The notes: generated from the letters alone by a model not told the origin. DNA of 64,000 bases from CBDFGQ01 sp965247295 (GCA_965247295.1 CBDFGQ010000008.1:310001-374000); one strand, 5' to 3'. Positions 1 through 8,457 are shown, counted from the stretch's first letter. Numbers and translations: made by a program.

Positions 1-143
1 GGTACTGGCTGGCGTGCCGAGGGCGGGAGGGGATCGGAACTGGTGGGCGAAGAATCTCCTCCGAAAACGATCAGGGCCGCGACTGCCACGCCAAACGCTA
101 CCAACAGTAGGCCCACAAGTGTAACGGCCCTCGATCGATTCAC
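1..143 (-). CDS. N-terminus of an exported or membrane-anchored protein (partial)
   Basis: The minus strand reads GTG at 143 and stays open to the window edge (47 codons). A near-perfect ribosome-binding site AGGAGG lies 5 nt upstream of the GTG. The visible peptide begins MNRSRAVTLVGLLLVAFGVA, then continues hydrophobic to about residue 27 and becomes a Ser/Pro-rich linker. That is the pattern of a signal peptide or N-terminal membrane anchor with the rest of the protein outside the cytoplasm. The function cannot be told because the mature domain lies outside the window. It is co-directional with the amidohydrolase pair but separated from it by a hairpin terminator. Confidence 0.65.
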   Translation of the reverse strand, partial: MNRSRAVTLVGLLLVAFGVAVAALIVFGGDSSPTSSDPLPPSARQPV

Positions 144-245
144 CGCATCCTCCTAGACAGGTGTCTATTATCCTTGAGATGCGACTATAGGCCGATGGGT
201 GCACGGGTCCCTGACAACACAAACCCCTCTCGGTGTCCGCAGTAG

Positions 246-272
246 AAGGGGGCCGCTGGAGCAGCCCCCTTT
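246..272 (-). terminator. Hairpin terminator downstream of the first amidohydrolase
   Basis: An 8-bp perfect stem (AAGGGGGC pairing with GCCCCCTT) with a 10-nt loop lies about 55 nt after the stop of the minus-strand amidohydrolase at 327. The T-tract is short, so this is a modest intrinsic terminator. Confidence 0.5.
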
Positions 273-326
273 AGTCCAACCGAAAGGGATCGAAGCGATT
301 CGTGAAGTCTGGCCCCCAACCGTAGA

Positions 327-1883
327 TCAGCGCCTGGCGTTGTAGATGGAGTGGGGGACCAGGTCTTGGGGGAAAGTCCCCTCCAGGAAGCGCCTCGCGT
401 GGGGCACCACTTCTCTGACCATCTCCCGGGCCTCTATCTCGGCCGGAGTCAGGGGCCGGTCCAGCGCGCTGTTGATCTCCTTTAGCACGGCCTCCTTGTC
501 CACGTGGGTCAGCTTTCCGTCGCGCATGACCACGTCGCCGTCTATCATGACCGTGTCTACGTCCTGGCTCCGTCCCCTGTAGACCAGGGCCTCGATGAGC
601 CCGATCACGGGGTCGATATAGGGGTACTCGATGTTCCGCAGATTGAGCAGCACCAGATCCGCTCGCATCCCTGGGTCCAGGGTGCCCACCTTATCTCCGA
701 ACCAGGCGCAGTAGGCCCCGCCCTCGGTGCCCATCCGGAACACGTCATATGGGGTGGGACAAACGTTGTCTATGCCGGGGATGTAGTGCAGTCTCAGTAC
801 CAGCTTCATCTCCTGGAACATGTCCTTGTCGTCGTTGATTGTGGCCTCGTCGCTGCCCAGGCCGATCTTGACGCCCCGCTGCAGGGCCTTCGCAATGGGG
901 GCGATGCCGTTATGGATGCGCAGGTTTGAGCTGGCGTTGTGGCAGATGTTGGTGCCAGTCTCGGCCATGAGCTCGATGTCCTCGTCGGTGATCCAGACGC
1001 TGTGGCCGCAGACGATGTCCCGGCCAAGGAATCCCAGGTCGTTGAGGTGCTGGAGGGGAGACTTGTTCCAGGTCCGGTCTCCGAAGAACTTCTGATAGGG
1101 GCTTTCCTGGAGGTGAATGTGAATGCCCGTCTTGTACTTCGTGGCTAGCTCCTTGACTGCCACGAGTAGGTCGTCGGAGCAGCGGTGGACGTTGCTGGGC
1201 GCCAGGGTAACCCTGATTCGCTCATACTGGTCGTTCCCATACTTCTTGATTACCTCTTCCAGGGCCTGCATCCACTCCTCCGTGGGGGCGTACGCTCGGG
1301 CCATGTACGAGGCATATCGCTCGCCGAGCTCCCCCGGCATAGTGGCCGCGAAGTCCCTCTCGTCGCCGCGAACACCAGATATGAGTGAGTTCTGGTTGGT
1401 CGCTGTGGGAGCGTAAGAGACTCGCATGCCTATCTCCTGGTAGGCCTTCAGGGCCCGGTCGGCCACATCCACCATCTGAGTGGCACGGCGGAACCCTCGA
1501 CCGCCACCGTGGATCGCCTGGACGGTGGTGGTCCCGGTCTCGATCATCTGGATGGCGCCGTACATCTGATCCAGGTAGGGGTCGATGCGTTTTGCCCCCT
1601 GTCTATAGAGGATCCTGAGCTCCTGGGTGTTGTCCAGTGCCCCCAGTTGCAGGGGGGTGAGGCCCACGTGGAAATGGTCGTTCACCAGGCCGGGCATCAC
1701 CACGTAGTTGGGGGAGCCGATAACCTCTGCATCGGGGTGCTGGGTCCTGAGGTCCTCGTACCTGCCCACCTCGATGATCTCGCCGTCACGCTGGAACACC
1801 GCCCCGTCGGAGACCACGTCCGCGGAGTCGGGCCCCGTGATCTTGCGGATAACGTACTTCCCTCTGACCAACGTTGTACTCAT
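327..1883 (-). CDS. Amidohydrolase of the TRZ/ATZ/SsnA-like family (copy 1)
   Basis: Metal-dependent hydrolase of about 518 aa, of the cytosine-deaminase/triazine-hydrolase class. The metal-site motifs are in the expected order: DHFHVGL near residue 70 (HxH), HIHLQES near 255, GHSVWITDED near 295 and GSDEATINDDKDMF near 345. A C-terminal composite beta domain follows (DTVMIDGDVVMRDGK). The family removes amino, chloro or similar groups from heterocyclic or amide substrates in the cytosol; the substrate here cannot be inferred. I use ATG at 1883 because GGGAGGG sits 4 nt upstream; a GTG at 1886 is too close to that site. It is a tandem paralogue of the gene at 2018-3571, to which it is nearly identical over most of its length. 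Confidence 0.85.
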   Translation of the reverse strand: MSTTLVRGKYVIRKITGPDSADVVSDGAVFQRDGEIIEVGRYEDLRTQHPDAEVIGSPNYVVMPGLVNDHFHVGLTPLQLGALDNTQELRILYRQGAKRIDPYLDQMYGAIQMIETGTTTVQAIHGGGRGFRRATQMVDVADRALKAYQEIGMRVSYAPTATNQNSLISGVRGDERDFAATMPGELGERYASYMARAYAPTEEWMQALEEVIKKYGNDQYERIRVTLAPSNVHRCSDDLLVAVKELATKYKTGIHIHLQESPYQKFFGDRTWNKSPLQHLNDLGFLGRDIVCGHSVWITDEDIELMAETGTNICHNASSNLRIHNGIAPIAKALQRGVKIGLGSDEATINDDKDMFQEMKLVLRLHYIPGIDNVCPTPYDVFRMGTEGGAYCAWFGDKVGTLDPGMRADLVLLNLRNIEYPYIDPVIGLIEALVYRGRSQDVDTVMIDGDVVMRDGKLTHVDKEAVLKEINSALDRPLTPAEIEAREMVREVVPHARRFLEGTFPQDLVPHSIYNARR

Positions 1884-2017
1884 CACACCCTCCCTATCAT
1901 GTTAATGTGGCCTGATATAACTAGTGCCGCGCTACTGGCCACGGCGGCGCTGCCCCTACGCTGCGTATGCCCACGGAAGCTCCACGGGCAAAATAGCCGG
2001 TATCGGGGTGGCGGCGG

Positions 2018-3571
2018 TCAGCGCCTAGCGTTGTATACGGAGTGAGGGACCAGGTCTCGGGGGAAGGTCCCCTGGAGGAACCGTCTCATATGAGGCTCTA
2101 CCTGGCTGATCAGGTCCCGGGCCTCCATCTCGGGCGGAGTCAGGGGCCGGTCCAGCGCGCTGTTGATCTCCTTTAGCACGGCATCCTTGTCCACGTGGGT
2201 CAGCTTACCGTCGCGCATGACCACGTCGCCGTCTATCATGACCGTGTCCACGTCCTGGCTCCGTCCCCTGTAGACCAGGGCCTCTATGAGCCCGATCACG
2301 GGGTCGATGTAAGGGTACTCGATGTTCTGTAGATTGAGTAGGACTAGGTCCGCCCGCATCCCCGGGTCCAGGGTGCCCACTTTGTCGCCGAACCAGGCGC
2401 AGTAGGCCCCGCCCTCGGTGCCCATCCGGAGCACGTCGTAGGGGGTTGGGCATAAGTTGTCTATGCCGGGGATGTAGTGCAGCCTGAGGACCAGCTTCAT
2501 CTCCTGGAACATATCCTTGTCGTCGTTGATTGTGGCCTCGTCGCTGCCCAGACCGATCTTCACGCCCCTCTCTAGGGCCTTCGCTATGGGGGCGATGCCG
2601 TTGTGGATGCGCAGGTTGGAGCTGGCGTTGTGGCAGATGTTCGTGCCAGTCGCGGCCATGAGCTCGATATCCTCGTCGGTGATCCAGACGCTGTGGCCGC
2701 AGACCAGCTCCCGGCCAAGGAATCCCAGGTCGTTGAGGTGCTGGAGGGGAGTCTTGTTCCAGGTCCGGTCTCCGAAGAACTTCTGATAGGGGCTTTCCTG
2801 GAGGTGAATGTGAATGCCCGTCTGGTACTTTGTGGCCATCTCCTTGAACGCCACCAGCAGATCGTCGGAGCACCGGTGGACGTTGCTGGGGGCCAGGGTG
2901 ATCCGGATTCGCTCATACCGGTCGTTGCCGTACTTCTGGACGACCTCCTCCAAGGCCGACATCCACTCCTCGGTGGGCGCGTAAACCCGGCCCACGAAAG
3001 AAGTAAATCGCTCCCCAAGCTCTCCCGGCATAGTGGCCGCGAAGTCCCTCTCATCGCCGCCTACTCCAACTATGTGGGAGTTTTGATTGGCGACGCTGGG
3101 CGCGTAAGAAACTCGCATGCCTATCTCCTGGTAGGCCTTCAGCGCCTTGTCGGCCACCTCCATCAGCTGGGAGGGGCGGAACCGACCTGAGCCACCATGG
3201 ATCGCCTGGACGGTGGTGGTCCCAGTCTCGATCATCTGGATGGCGCCGTACATCTGGTCCAGGTAGGGGTCGAGCCGCCTTGCCCCCATTCTGCGCAGGG
3301 CCCTCAGCTCCTGAGTGTTGTCCAGAGCCCCCGTCTGCAGGGGGGTGAGGCCCACGTGGAAATGGTCGTTCACCAGGCCGGGCATCACCACGTAGTTGGG
3401 GGAGCCGATCACCTCGGCCTCTGGATGTTGCGCCCGCAGGTCCTCATATCTGCCCACCTCGATGATCTCGCCGTCACGCTGGAACACGGCCCCGTCGGAG
3501 ACCACATCCGCGGAGTTGGGACCAGTGATCTTACGGATAACGTACTTTCCTCTGACCAACGTCGAGCTCAT
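2018..3571 (-). CDS. Amidohydrolase of the TRZ/ATZ/SsnA-like family (copy 2)
   Basis: Paralogue of the neighbouring amidohydrolase, with the same motifs (DHFHVGL, HIHLQES, GHSVWITDED, GSDEATINDDKDMF) and the same length. The two differ mainly in short patches around the region after EELRxL, the segment near residues 150-165, and the C-terminal 30 residues. An upstream ATG at 3586 overlaps the Shine-Dalgarno GGAGGAG; the ATG at 3571, 7 nt downstream of that site, is the better start (517 aa). The 130-bp spacer between the copies shows no terminator or clear promoter, so they may be co-transcribed. Substrate unknown; divergence after duplication could give two specificities. Confidence 0.85.
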   Translation of the reverse strand: MSSTLVRGKYVIRKITGPNSADVVSDGAVFQRDGEIIEVGRYEDLRAQHPEAEVIGSPNYVVMPGLVNDHFHVGLTPLQTGALDNTQELRALRRMGARRLDPYLDQMYGAIQMIETGTTTVQAIHGGSGRFRPSQLMEVADKALKAYQEIGMRVSYAPSVANQNSHIVGVGGDERDFAATMPGELGERFTSFVGRVYAPTEEWMSALEEVVQKYGNDRYERIRITLAPSNVHRCSDDLLVAFKEMATKYQTGIHIHLQESPYQKFFGDRTWNKTPLQHLNDLGFLGRELVCGHSVWITDEDIELMAATGTNICHNASSNLRIHNGIAPIAKALERGVKIGLGSDEATINDDKDMFQEMKLVLRLHYIPGIDNLCPTPYDVLRMGTEGGAYCAWFGDKVGTLDPGMRADLVLLNLQNIEYPYIDPVIGLIEALVYRGRSQDVDTVMIDGDVVMRDGKLTHVDKDAVLKEINSALDRPLTPPEMEARDLISQVEPHMRRFLQGTFPRDLVPHSVYNARR

Positions 3572-3953
3572 CGCACGCTCCTCCATACAAGTCAGGACAT
3601 ATGATTCTGGACAGGACTAGGGTACCTTTTTGCCTCACCTCTGTAAAGGGCGAGGCTGCGCGGCGCACCGGTGGCACGACAATGCGCTGGGCGCCTTGCC
3701 ATACTCACCATCTCGCGTTAAAGTATGACCGTCCCACACAAGACTTCCCACCGGACATAGCCTGGCTGGGAATGCGCTCACTCTAAAGGATGGCTAACGT
3801 GGATGTCATTCTGAGCCCGCCGTAGGCGGGTGAAGAATCTGGCGGGGATTAGAATCCTAGTGAGAATCTCCTCCCTTCCAGACCCTTCGCTGCGCTCAGG
3901 GTGCCAGAGGAAACCTACACATTGGCTTACCTAAACGCGGGAGGTAGAGGAGA
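3572..3953. other. Intergenic region between the divergent amidohydrolase and DUF4286-like genes
   Basis: No convincing gene is seen. The region contains one copy of a dispersed repeat (3804-3905), and must contain the promoters of both flanking genes. I found no consensus -35/-10 pair for either. Confidence 0.6.
3804..3905. repeat. Dispersed intergenic repeat, family A copy 1
   Basis: Begins TGTCATTCTGAG, continues to GAAGAATCTGG, and ends CCAGACCCTTCGCTGCGCTC followed by AGGGTGCC. The two ends are imperfect inverted copies of each other. Related copies occur at 26821-26957 and, in the opposite orientation, 55692-55785. No coding capacity. Confidence 0.75.
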
Positions 3954-4262
3954 ATGGCTACCGAGGCAAAGTACCTGTTCGTGGTGATGATGGACGTGGA
4001 GCCGGAGAAGGAAGCGGAGTTCAACGATATCTACAACAACGAGCACATTCCGGTCTTGCTCAAGGTTCCGGGGGTGCTGGGCGCCGCCCGGTACCGGACC
4101 TCATCGGAAGGGGCGCCCAAATACCTGGCCGTCTACGAGGTAGAGAGTGCGGATGTGCCCAGCAGCAAGGCATTTAGGGATGCCGCCGACAGCGGCGAAT
4201 GGCCCAACAAGGTCAGGCCATATACCAAAAACCGATCCCGCTTTGTCTATGAGCGAATCTGA
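3954..4262 (+). CDS. Small DUF4286-like dimeric alpha/beta-barrel protein
   Basis: A 102-aa cytosolic protein. The segment YNNEHIPVLLKVPGVLGAAR followed by Y and a later KYLAVYEVE strand resemble the DUF4286/EthD-like ferredoxin-fold proteins. These small proteins form dimers with a ligand pocket and are often next to catabolic enzymes. The conserved N-N-E-H cluster fits the family signature. Start ATG at 3954 has AGAGGAGA just upstream. It diverges from the amidohydrolase pair and converges with the histidine kinase. No reaction is assigned. Confidence 0.6.
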   Translation: MATEAKYLFVVMMDVEPEKEAEFNDIYNNEHIPVLLKVPGVLGAARYRTSSEGAPKYLAVYEVESADVPSSKAFRDAADSGEWPNKVRPYTKNRSRFVYERI

Positions 4263-4306
4263 CGCGAGGCTGCAGGGATAGACGAGGCTGCGCGGGGGTG
4301 TGACTA

Positions 4307-5656
4307 TTACAGTCCAAGGCCGCCAGTCTTTGGGTCGAAGCTGTTCTTGGGAGGCGTGGGGCGAGACATGGGCACCGAGGCCACTACCATGGTCCCTCTC
4401 TCCAGGGCGCTCTTCACCTCGACCGTGCCGCCCAGGGCAGTCACGTAGTCTTCCATGGAAAGTAGGCCCTGGCCGTTAGAGGCTTCCGGCGGCTCAAAGC
4501 CGTGGCCATTGTCCCTCACCACCAGCCGGACCTCCTTGGACGGAGACAGCGTCAACGTGACCCAGGCTTCCTGGGCCTGGGCATGCTTGGCCACGTTGCT
4601 AAGGGCCTCTTCCGCTACCCGGTACAGGGTCAACCTAAGCGATTCATCGAGGCTGGGTTTTACCGGACTCTCAAGCTCGGCCATTTTTTCATCTACGTCC
4701 AGTTCCACGGTGAACATGCTGCGGAACCTGTCTGCCAGTGAGTTGAGGGCGCTTGGCAGGCCCGTTCGGATGATGGAAGGGTAGAGCTGACGAGTGATGG
4801 AGCGGATCTCCTCGTCCCTGATCTCCCGCAACAGCTTGTCGGCCTGCTCGAGGCTCTCCATGGCCTCCTTCGGCCCATCCTTTAGCTGGTCCTGGCAGGT
4901 CTTTAGCCAGTGGCCCAGCACCACCAACCTGCTCTGTACGCGGCCGTGCAAAAGACCCGCCACGTCCTTCCGCGTCTGCTCGTGCACCATCAGTACCCGA
5001 TGCCTCGACTCCATCAGCTCTTCCAGGCTTCTCTCGTAGTCGCGCCTCCGCGCAACGATGGCGGCCAGATGGTTTGACACCAGCCCCATTAGTAGCCAGG
5101 TAGCGGGGCCGCCAAGGGCTATGGTCCACTTCCACAACGTGGGCAGGGAGTCGTAGCCGAAGGGCATCAGCTTCCCCGGCAGGAGGGCAGACCATATTCC
5201 CGTCAGTGCCCCCAGAACGTAAGGAGAGTAGGAGGAGAGCAGACCTATAAGCGTCGAGGAAGAGGCATAGGCCCGATAGGGAATGATGAGGGCCAAGAAC
5301 ATGGTGGTGAGGAGAGCGGGGGGTAACGATGCCGCTACCAGGAGAAATCCTCTAAAGGTGCCGGCAACGTCGCTGGACACCCGGGCCGAGACAATTCCTA
5401 CGATTAACCCCAGGAGCAGCGTCGCTGCTACGGCCACCGAAGTGAATATCACCAGAGAGGGTTGCCGGGGCACGAATGTGGCTTTGGCCGCCCTGGCCAG
5501 CTTCCTTCGTATCCTCTGACGAAGGGGACGGCGCTTCGGCGTGGGTAGCATCCCCAACCCTAGATAAGGCTGGGAGTCCCCAGAGGCGGACAGTTCGCGG
5601 TCTCGGGAGAGCAGCGCTTCCCTGGAGCGCGGCTCATTCCCTGCCGTTTTGTCCAT
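4307..5656 (-). CDS. Membrane sensor histidine kinase, NarX/LiaS-like (HisKA_3 type), orphan
   Basis: A 449-aa protein. The N-terminal cytosolic stretch is followed by four hydrophobic segments at about residues 67-89, 103-126, 135-159 and 176-200. A coiled-coil linker leads to a dimerisation box with H237 in DVAGLLHGRVQSRL, where the usual D-L-H-D is L-L-H-G. The HATPase domain has DNGHGFEPPE (G1 box) and GQGLLSMEDYVTALGG, then a C-terminal tail. The expected role is autophosphorylation and phosphotransfer to a NarL/LuxR-type regulator, but no response regulator is next to it. There is no obvious periplasmic sensory domain, so the signal may be membrane-related. Start ATG at 5656 follows AAGGAGCAAA. 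Confidence 0.85.
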   Translation of the reverse strand: MDKTAGNEPRSREALLSRDRELSASGDSQPYLGLGMLPTPKRRPLRQRIRRKLARAAKATFVPRQPSLVIFTSVAVAATLLLGLIVGIVSARVSSDVAGTFRGFLLVAASLPPALLTTMFLALIIPYRAYASSSTLIGLLSSYSPYVLGALTGIWSALLPGKLMPFGYDSLPTLWKWTIALGGPATWLLMGLVSNHLAAIVARRRDYERSLEELMESRHRVLMVHEQTRKDVAGLLHGRVQSRLVVLGHWLKTCQDQLKDGPKEAMESLEQADKLLREIRDEEIRSITRQLYPSIIRTGLPSALNSLADRFRSMFTVELDVDEKMAELESPVKPSLDESLRLTLYRVAEEALSNVAKHAQAQEAWVTLTLSPSKEVRLVVRDNGHGFEPPEASNGQGLLSMEDYVTALGGTVEVKSALERGTMVVASVPMSRPTPPKNSFDPKTGGLGL

Positions 5657-6067
5657 TTTGCTCCTTCACCTGAGCCTGACTTACACAACGACTTGATGGA
5701 GAGCTATTTGGCACACACCCAATCCCTGGTTCAGGAAACACAGTAAGGTTACCGGCCAACTCCGAATCGGGGTAGGGTGCGCGCACCCAAGGGTGGAGGT
5801 AGAAGTAACTGAGGGAGCCACAAGACCGCATCCACATCCAAGCTCCCCGGAGGCTGTCCACGGTCACCGACGGGAGACATCTAGCTTACCGTCCTCCCTG
5901 CCCAGGCCGGACCCATCATCGTTGGGGCGACCTCCGACGTACCCGGCTACCTTGACTTTGATGGTTTTTGGATAAAGATAGCCTAAGGCGAGGCCTGTGT
6001 CAAACCTGGGCGTCTTTTGACTTTTGCTTTTCAGATATGCAAAAATACTCACACAGGAGGTGCGAAA
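5657..6067. other. Intergenic region between the divergent kinase and DsbA-like genes
   Basis: About 410 bp with no gene I can support; small ORFs here lack ribosome-binding sites. It ends in an AT-rich stretch with the likely promoter and the strong AGGAGG site of the selenoprotein gene at 6068. Confidence 0.5.
6017..6046 (+). promoter_or_regulatory. Candidate promoter for the DsbA-like selenoprotein gene
   Basis: TTGACT, an 18-nt spacer, then AAAAAT (4 of 6 matches to the -10 consensus). It lies about 20 nt before the gene at 6068. Moderate only. Confidence 0.4.
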
Positions 6068-6697
6068 ATGGAGAAAGTTCAATTAACGGCTTACTATGAT
6101 TTTCGTTGACCGTACGTGTACAACGCGGCCGTGTGGCTTGCGAAGGTTCGGGAGACGTACGGGGACAACCTGCAGATAGACTGGAAGCCATTCATTCTGG
6201 CCCAGGTCAACAGCAAGGAAGGGCCCGAATGGAAGGCGTGGGAGCAGGCCGAGGATTCCCCCAACCTGGGTCTCCTTGCCATGAGGTCGGGAGAGGCGGC
6301 CAGGAGGCAGGGGACAAAGGCCTTTGAGACGTTCCAGCTGGCCCTCCTCACGGCCCGTCACCAGGACCGAAAAGACCTGTCCGACCCTGAGGTCATCATG
6401 AAGGCGGCCCGGGCCAGCGGCCTGGACATGGCCCGGTTCCAGAAGGACCTGGCCGACGAGAGCATCCTCAAGGATCTGGCCGAGAGCCATACCAAGGGCG
6501 TGGATGACTACGGCGTGTTCGGGGTGCCGACGTTCATCTTCCCCGACGGGACCGCAGCCTTCCTGAAGACGTACCGCCCTCCCGATGAGGATGCAGTGAA
6601 GATGTTTGAGGACCTCCTCGGCACGATGGGCAAGTGGAACTACGTCGGCGAGATCAAGCGGCCCCAGCCGCCCTGGCCCGAGGGAGTATTTGCTTAG
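6068..6697 (+). CDS. DsbA-like thioredoxin-fold protein with in-frame TGA (probable selenocysteine, U14)
   Basis: Reading from ATG at 6068 gives MEKVQLTAYYDFR, then TGA at 6107-6109, then PYVYNAAVWLAKVRE and an open frame to TAG at 6697 (209 residues). The family is DsbA/2-hydroxychromene-isomerase-like: the first strand ends in DFxCPxxY, and here the TGA falls exactly on that catalytic Cys, giving U-P-Y-V. A cis-proline loop GVPTFIFP lies near residue 153. AGGAGG is 7 nt before the ATG, placing initiation upstream of the TGA. A hairpin follows the TGA. The fourth active-site position is Val, so Sec would be the only redox residue of the motif. Expected role: thiol redox or glutathione-type chemistry in the cytosol (no signal peptide). 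It is followed directly by rnc. The alternative is a nonsense mutation or sequencing error. Confidence 0.78.
6107..6142 (+). promoter_or_regulatory. Candidate bacterial SECIS element of the DsbA-like gene
   Basis: After TGA (6107-6109), CGC-GGCC pairs with GGCU-(bulged U)-GCG at 6124-6142, with apical loop GUGU at 6131-6134. The loop begins 21 nt after the TGA and its first base is G. This agrees with bacterial SECIS rules (loop about 16-37 nt from UGA, a G at the start of the loop). The bulged U is also reminiscent of the E. coli fdhF element. Confidence 0.6.
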
Positions 6698-7403
6698 GGC
6701 ATTCTCCCTGAGGACCACCGCGCTTGAGAGAGCACTGGGGCTGCGCTTCAAGGACCCGGGGCTGCTGAAGCAGGCCCTTACCCATCCATCCTATCTTAAC
6801 GAGCATGCCCCCGGTGAGGCGGACTCCGAGTCTTACCAGCGCCTGGAGTTCCTGGGCGACTCCATGTTGGGCGTGGCCGTAACGTCTGAGCTATTCGTTA
6901 GCTGCCCTGAGCTATCCGAGGGCCAGTTAACCAAGCTCAGGTCATCTTTGGTGAGGGGTAGCACCCTGGCCAGGGTGGCTCGGAGCATCGAGTTGGGAGC
7001 CAGCCTCAGACTGGGGAGGGGAGAGGAGTCCACCGGGGGTCGTGACAGGGACTCGAACCTGGCCGCTACCTTTGAGGCCCTGGTGGGGGCCGTCCTTTTA
7101 GACCGAGGCTTCGACGCGGCGCATAAGTTTGTCGGGAGGACGATGCGCCGAGAACTGGATACCACGCTGGCGAAAGGGGTGCCGGAAGACCCCAAGTCCC
7201 GCCTCCAGGAACTGGTGCAGGGTACGAAAGGGTTGCTGCCCTTATACAGGATGGTTGAAGGGGACGGCTCGGGTCATGGGTTCAATGCGGAGGTGCTTAT
7301 AGGAGCGGACGTTATGGGCAAGGGACATGGCAGACGCAAGGTGGATGCCGAAAAGGAGGCCGCGCGGGCAGCGTTAAGTCGGCTGGAGCAGGGCGCTGCC
7401 TAA
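6690..7403 (+). CDS. rnc: Ribonuclease III
   Basis: Double-strand-specific endoribonuclease for rRNA and mRNA processing. The catalytic signature reads QRLEFLGDSMLG (usual ERLEFLGDSVL), and the second acidic site is TFEALVGAVLLDRG. A C-terminal dsRNA-binding domain begins at DPKSRLQELVQ and ends KVDAEKEAARAALSRL. The start is uncertain. An ATG at 6606 in this frame would lie deep inside the preceding gene; TTG at 6690 after GGGAGTA or CTG at 6708 after AGGG are more realistic and give about 232-238 aa, the normal length. It overlaps the stop of the DsbA-like gene by a few bases, implying translational coupling, and is followed by ftsY. Confidence 0.9.
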   Translation: MLRAFSLRTTALERALGLRFKDPGLLKQALTHPSYLNEHAPGEADSESYQRLEFLGDSMLGVAVTSELFVSCPELSEGQLTKLRSSLVRGSTLARVARSIELGASLRLGRGEESTGGRDRDSNLAATFEALVGAVLLDRGFDAAHKFVGRTMRRELDTTLAKGVPEDPKSRLQELVQGTKGLLPLYRMVEGDGSGHGFNAEVLIGADVMGKGHGRRKVDAEKEAARAALSRLEQGAA

Positions 7404-7436
7404 ACACGTGGCGAAGTGCGTGAGGGCCGGATACGG

Positions 7437-8414
7437 ATGCTAGGGATTCTAAGGCGGAACCGGCAGGAAAACAAAAAGAAGACCCGGGACGCGGTGCGGC
7501 GAAGCAGAGACACCTGGTTCGGACGGATCGCCGGTGTTCTGAGCGCTCACCGCCTGGACGACGCCGTGTGGGATGACCTGGAGGAGGTCCTCATCTCTGC
7601 GGACTTAGGTGTAGAATTCTCATTGCGCATTATTGAGCGACTCAAGGCCGAGGCCCGGGAACGGCGATACAGCCAGCCAGAGCAGCTACTGGAGACCCTA
7701 AAGCAGGAGCTGGTGGCGAGCCTTGATTCCGCCGATGCCTCCACGGTATGGCTGGAGTCTCAAAGCGAGTCTACGCCCTTCGTCATCCTCGTCGTGGGCG
7801 TAAACGGCTCGGGCAAGACCACCAGCATTGCCAAGCTGGCGTACCGCTTCGGGGCGGAGGGGAAGAAAGTAGTCCTGGCCGCGGGGGACACCTTCCGGGC
7901 CGCCGCCATAGACCAGTTGCAGATCCTAGCCCAAAGGGCCGGAGCGGATGTTATTAGCCACCAGCCGGGGGCCGACCCGGGCGCCGTGGCGTTCGACGCG
8001 TTCCAGGCCAGTAAGGCCCGTCGCGCCGACGTCCTGATAATCGATACCGCTGGTCGCCTTCACACCAAGACCAACCTGATGGAGGAGCTCAAGAAGGTCA
8101 GGCGGGTTCTGAACCGCCTGGACCCATCGGCCCCTCACCAGGTGCTGCTCACGCTTGACGCTACCACCGGCCATAACGGCCTGAGCCAAGCCAGGCACTT
8201 CACCGAGGCAGTGCAGTGTACCGGCATTTTTCTGGCCAAGCTAGATGGCACGGCAAGGGGCGGAATCGTCCTCTCCATCAAGGAGGAGTTGGGCCTGCCC
8301 ATACTATTTATAGGCACGGGAGAACAGCTTCAGGACGCGGCCCCCTTTGATCCCAGCGACTTTGTGGATGCCCTGCTGGAACCAACGCAATCCACGTCAT
8401 CCCAAGGGGACTGA
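7437..8414 (+). CDS. ftsY: Signal recognition particle receptor FtsY
   Basis: SRP-family GTPase that docks ribosome-SRP complexes at the membrane. The N domain (about residues 20-100) precedes the G domain with GVNGSGKTTS (G1), DTFRAAAIDQL, DTAGRLHTK (G3) and AKLDGTARGG (G4/G5 region). At about 325 aa it lacks the acidic A domain of E. coli FtsY, as in many non-proteobacterial forms. ATG at 7437 with GAGGG about 10 nt upstream is chosen; GTG at 7416 in the same frame is possible. The rnc-ftsY order is a common conserved pairing. Confidence 0.93.
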   Translation: MLGILRRNRQENKKKTRDAVRRSRDTWFGRIAGVLSAHRLDDAVWDDLEEVLISADLGVEFSLRIIERLKAEARERRYSQPEQLLETLKQELVASLDSADASTVWLESQSESTPFVILVVGVNGSGKTTSIAKLAYRFGAEGKKVVLAAGDTFRAAAIDQLQILAQRAGADVISHQPGADPGAVAFDAFQASKARRADVLIIDTAGRLHTKTNLMEELKKVRRVLNRLDPSAPHQVLLTLDATTGHNGLSQARHFTEAVQCTGIFLAKLDGTARGGIVLSIKEELGLPILFIGTGEQLQDAAPFDPSDFVDALLEPTQSTSSQGD

Positions 8415-8457
8415 GCCCATCGAGTTCCTGGCCCTTCTCGATAACGTAGGCTAGGCA

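Noticed and set aside
6107..6109. Idea that the TGA marks a dead (pseudo) DsbA gene
   Set aside because: No other disruptions occur, the ribosome-binding site is perfect, the TGA is exactly at the catalytic Cys, and a second gene in the window shows the same pattern.
6606..6689. N-terminal extension of RNase III
   Set aside because: It overlaps the 3' end of the DsbA-like gene and has no homology; later TTG/CTG starts fit better.
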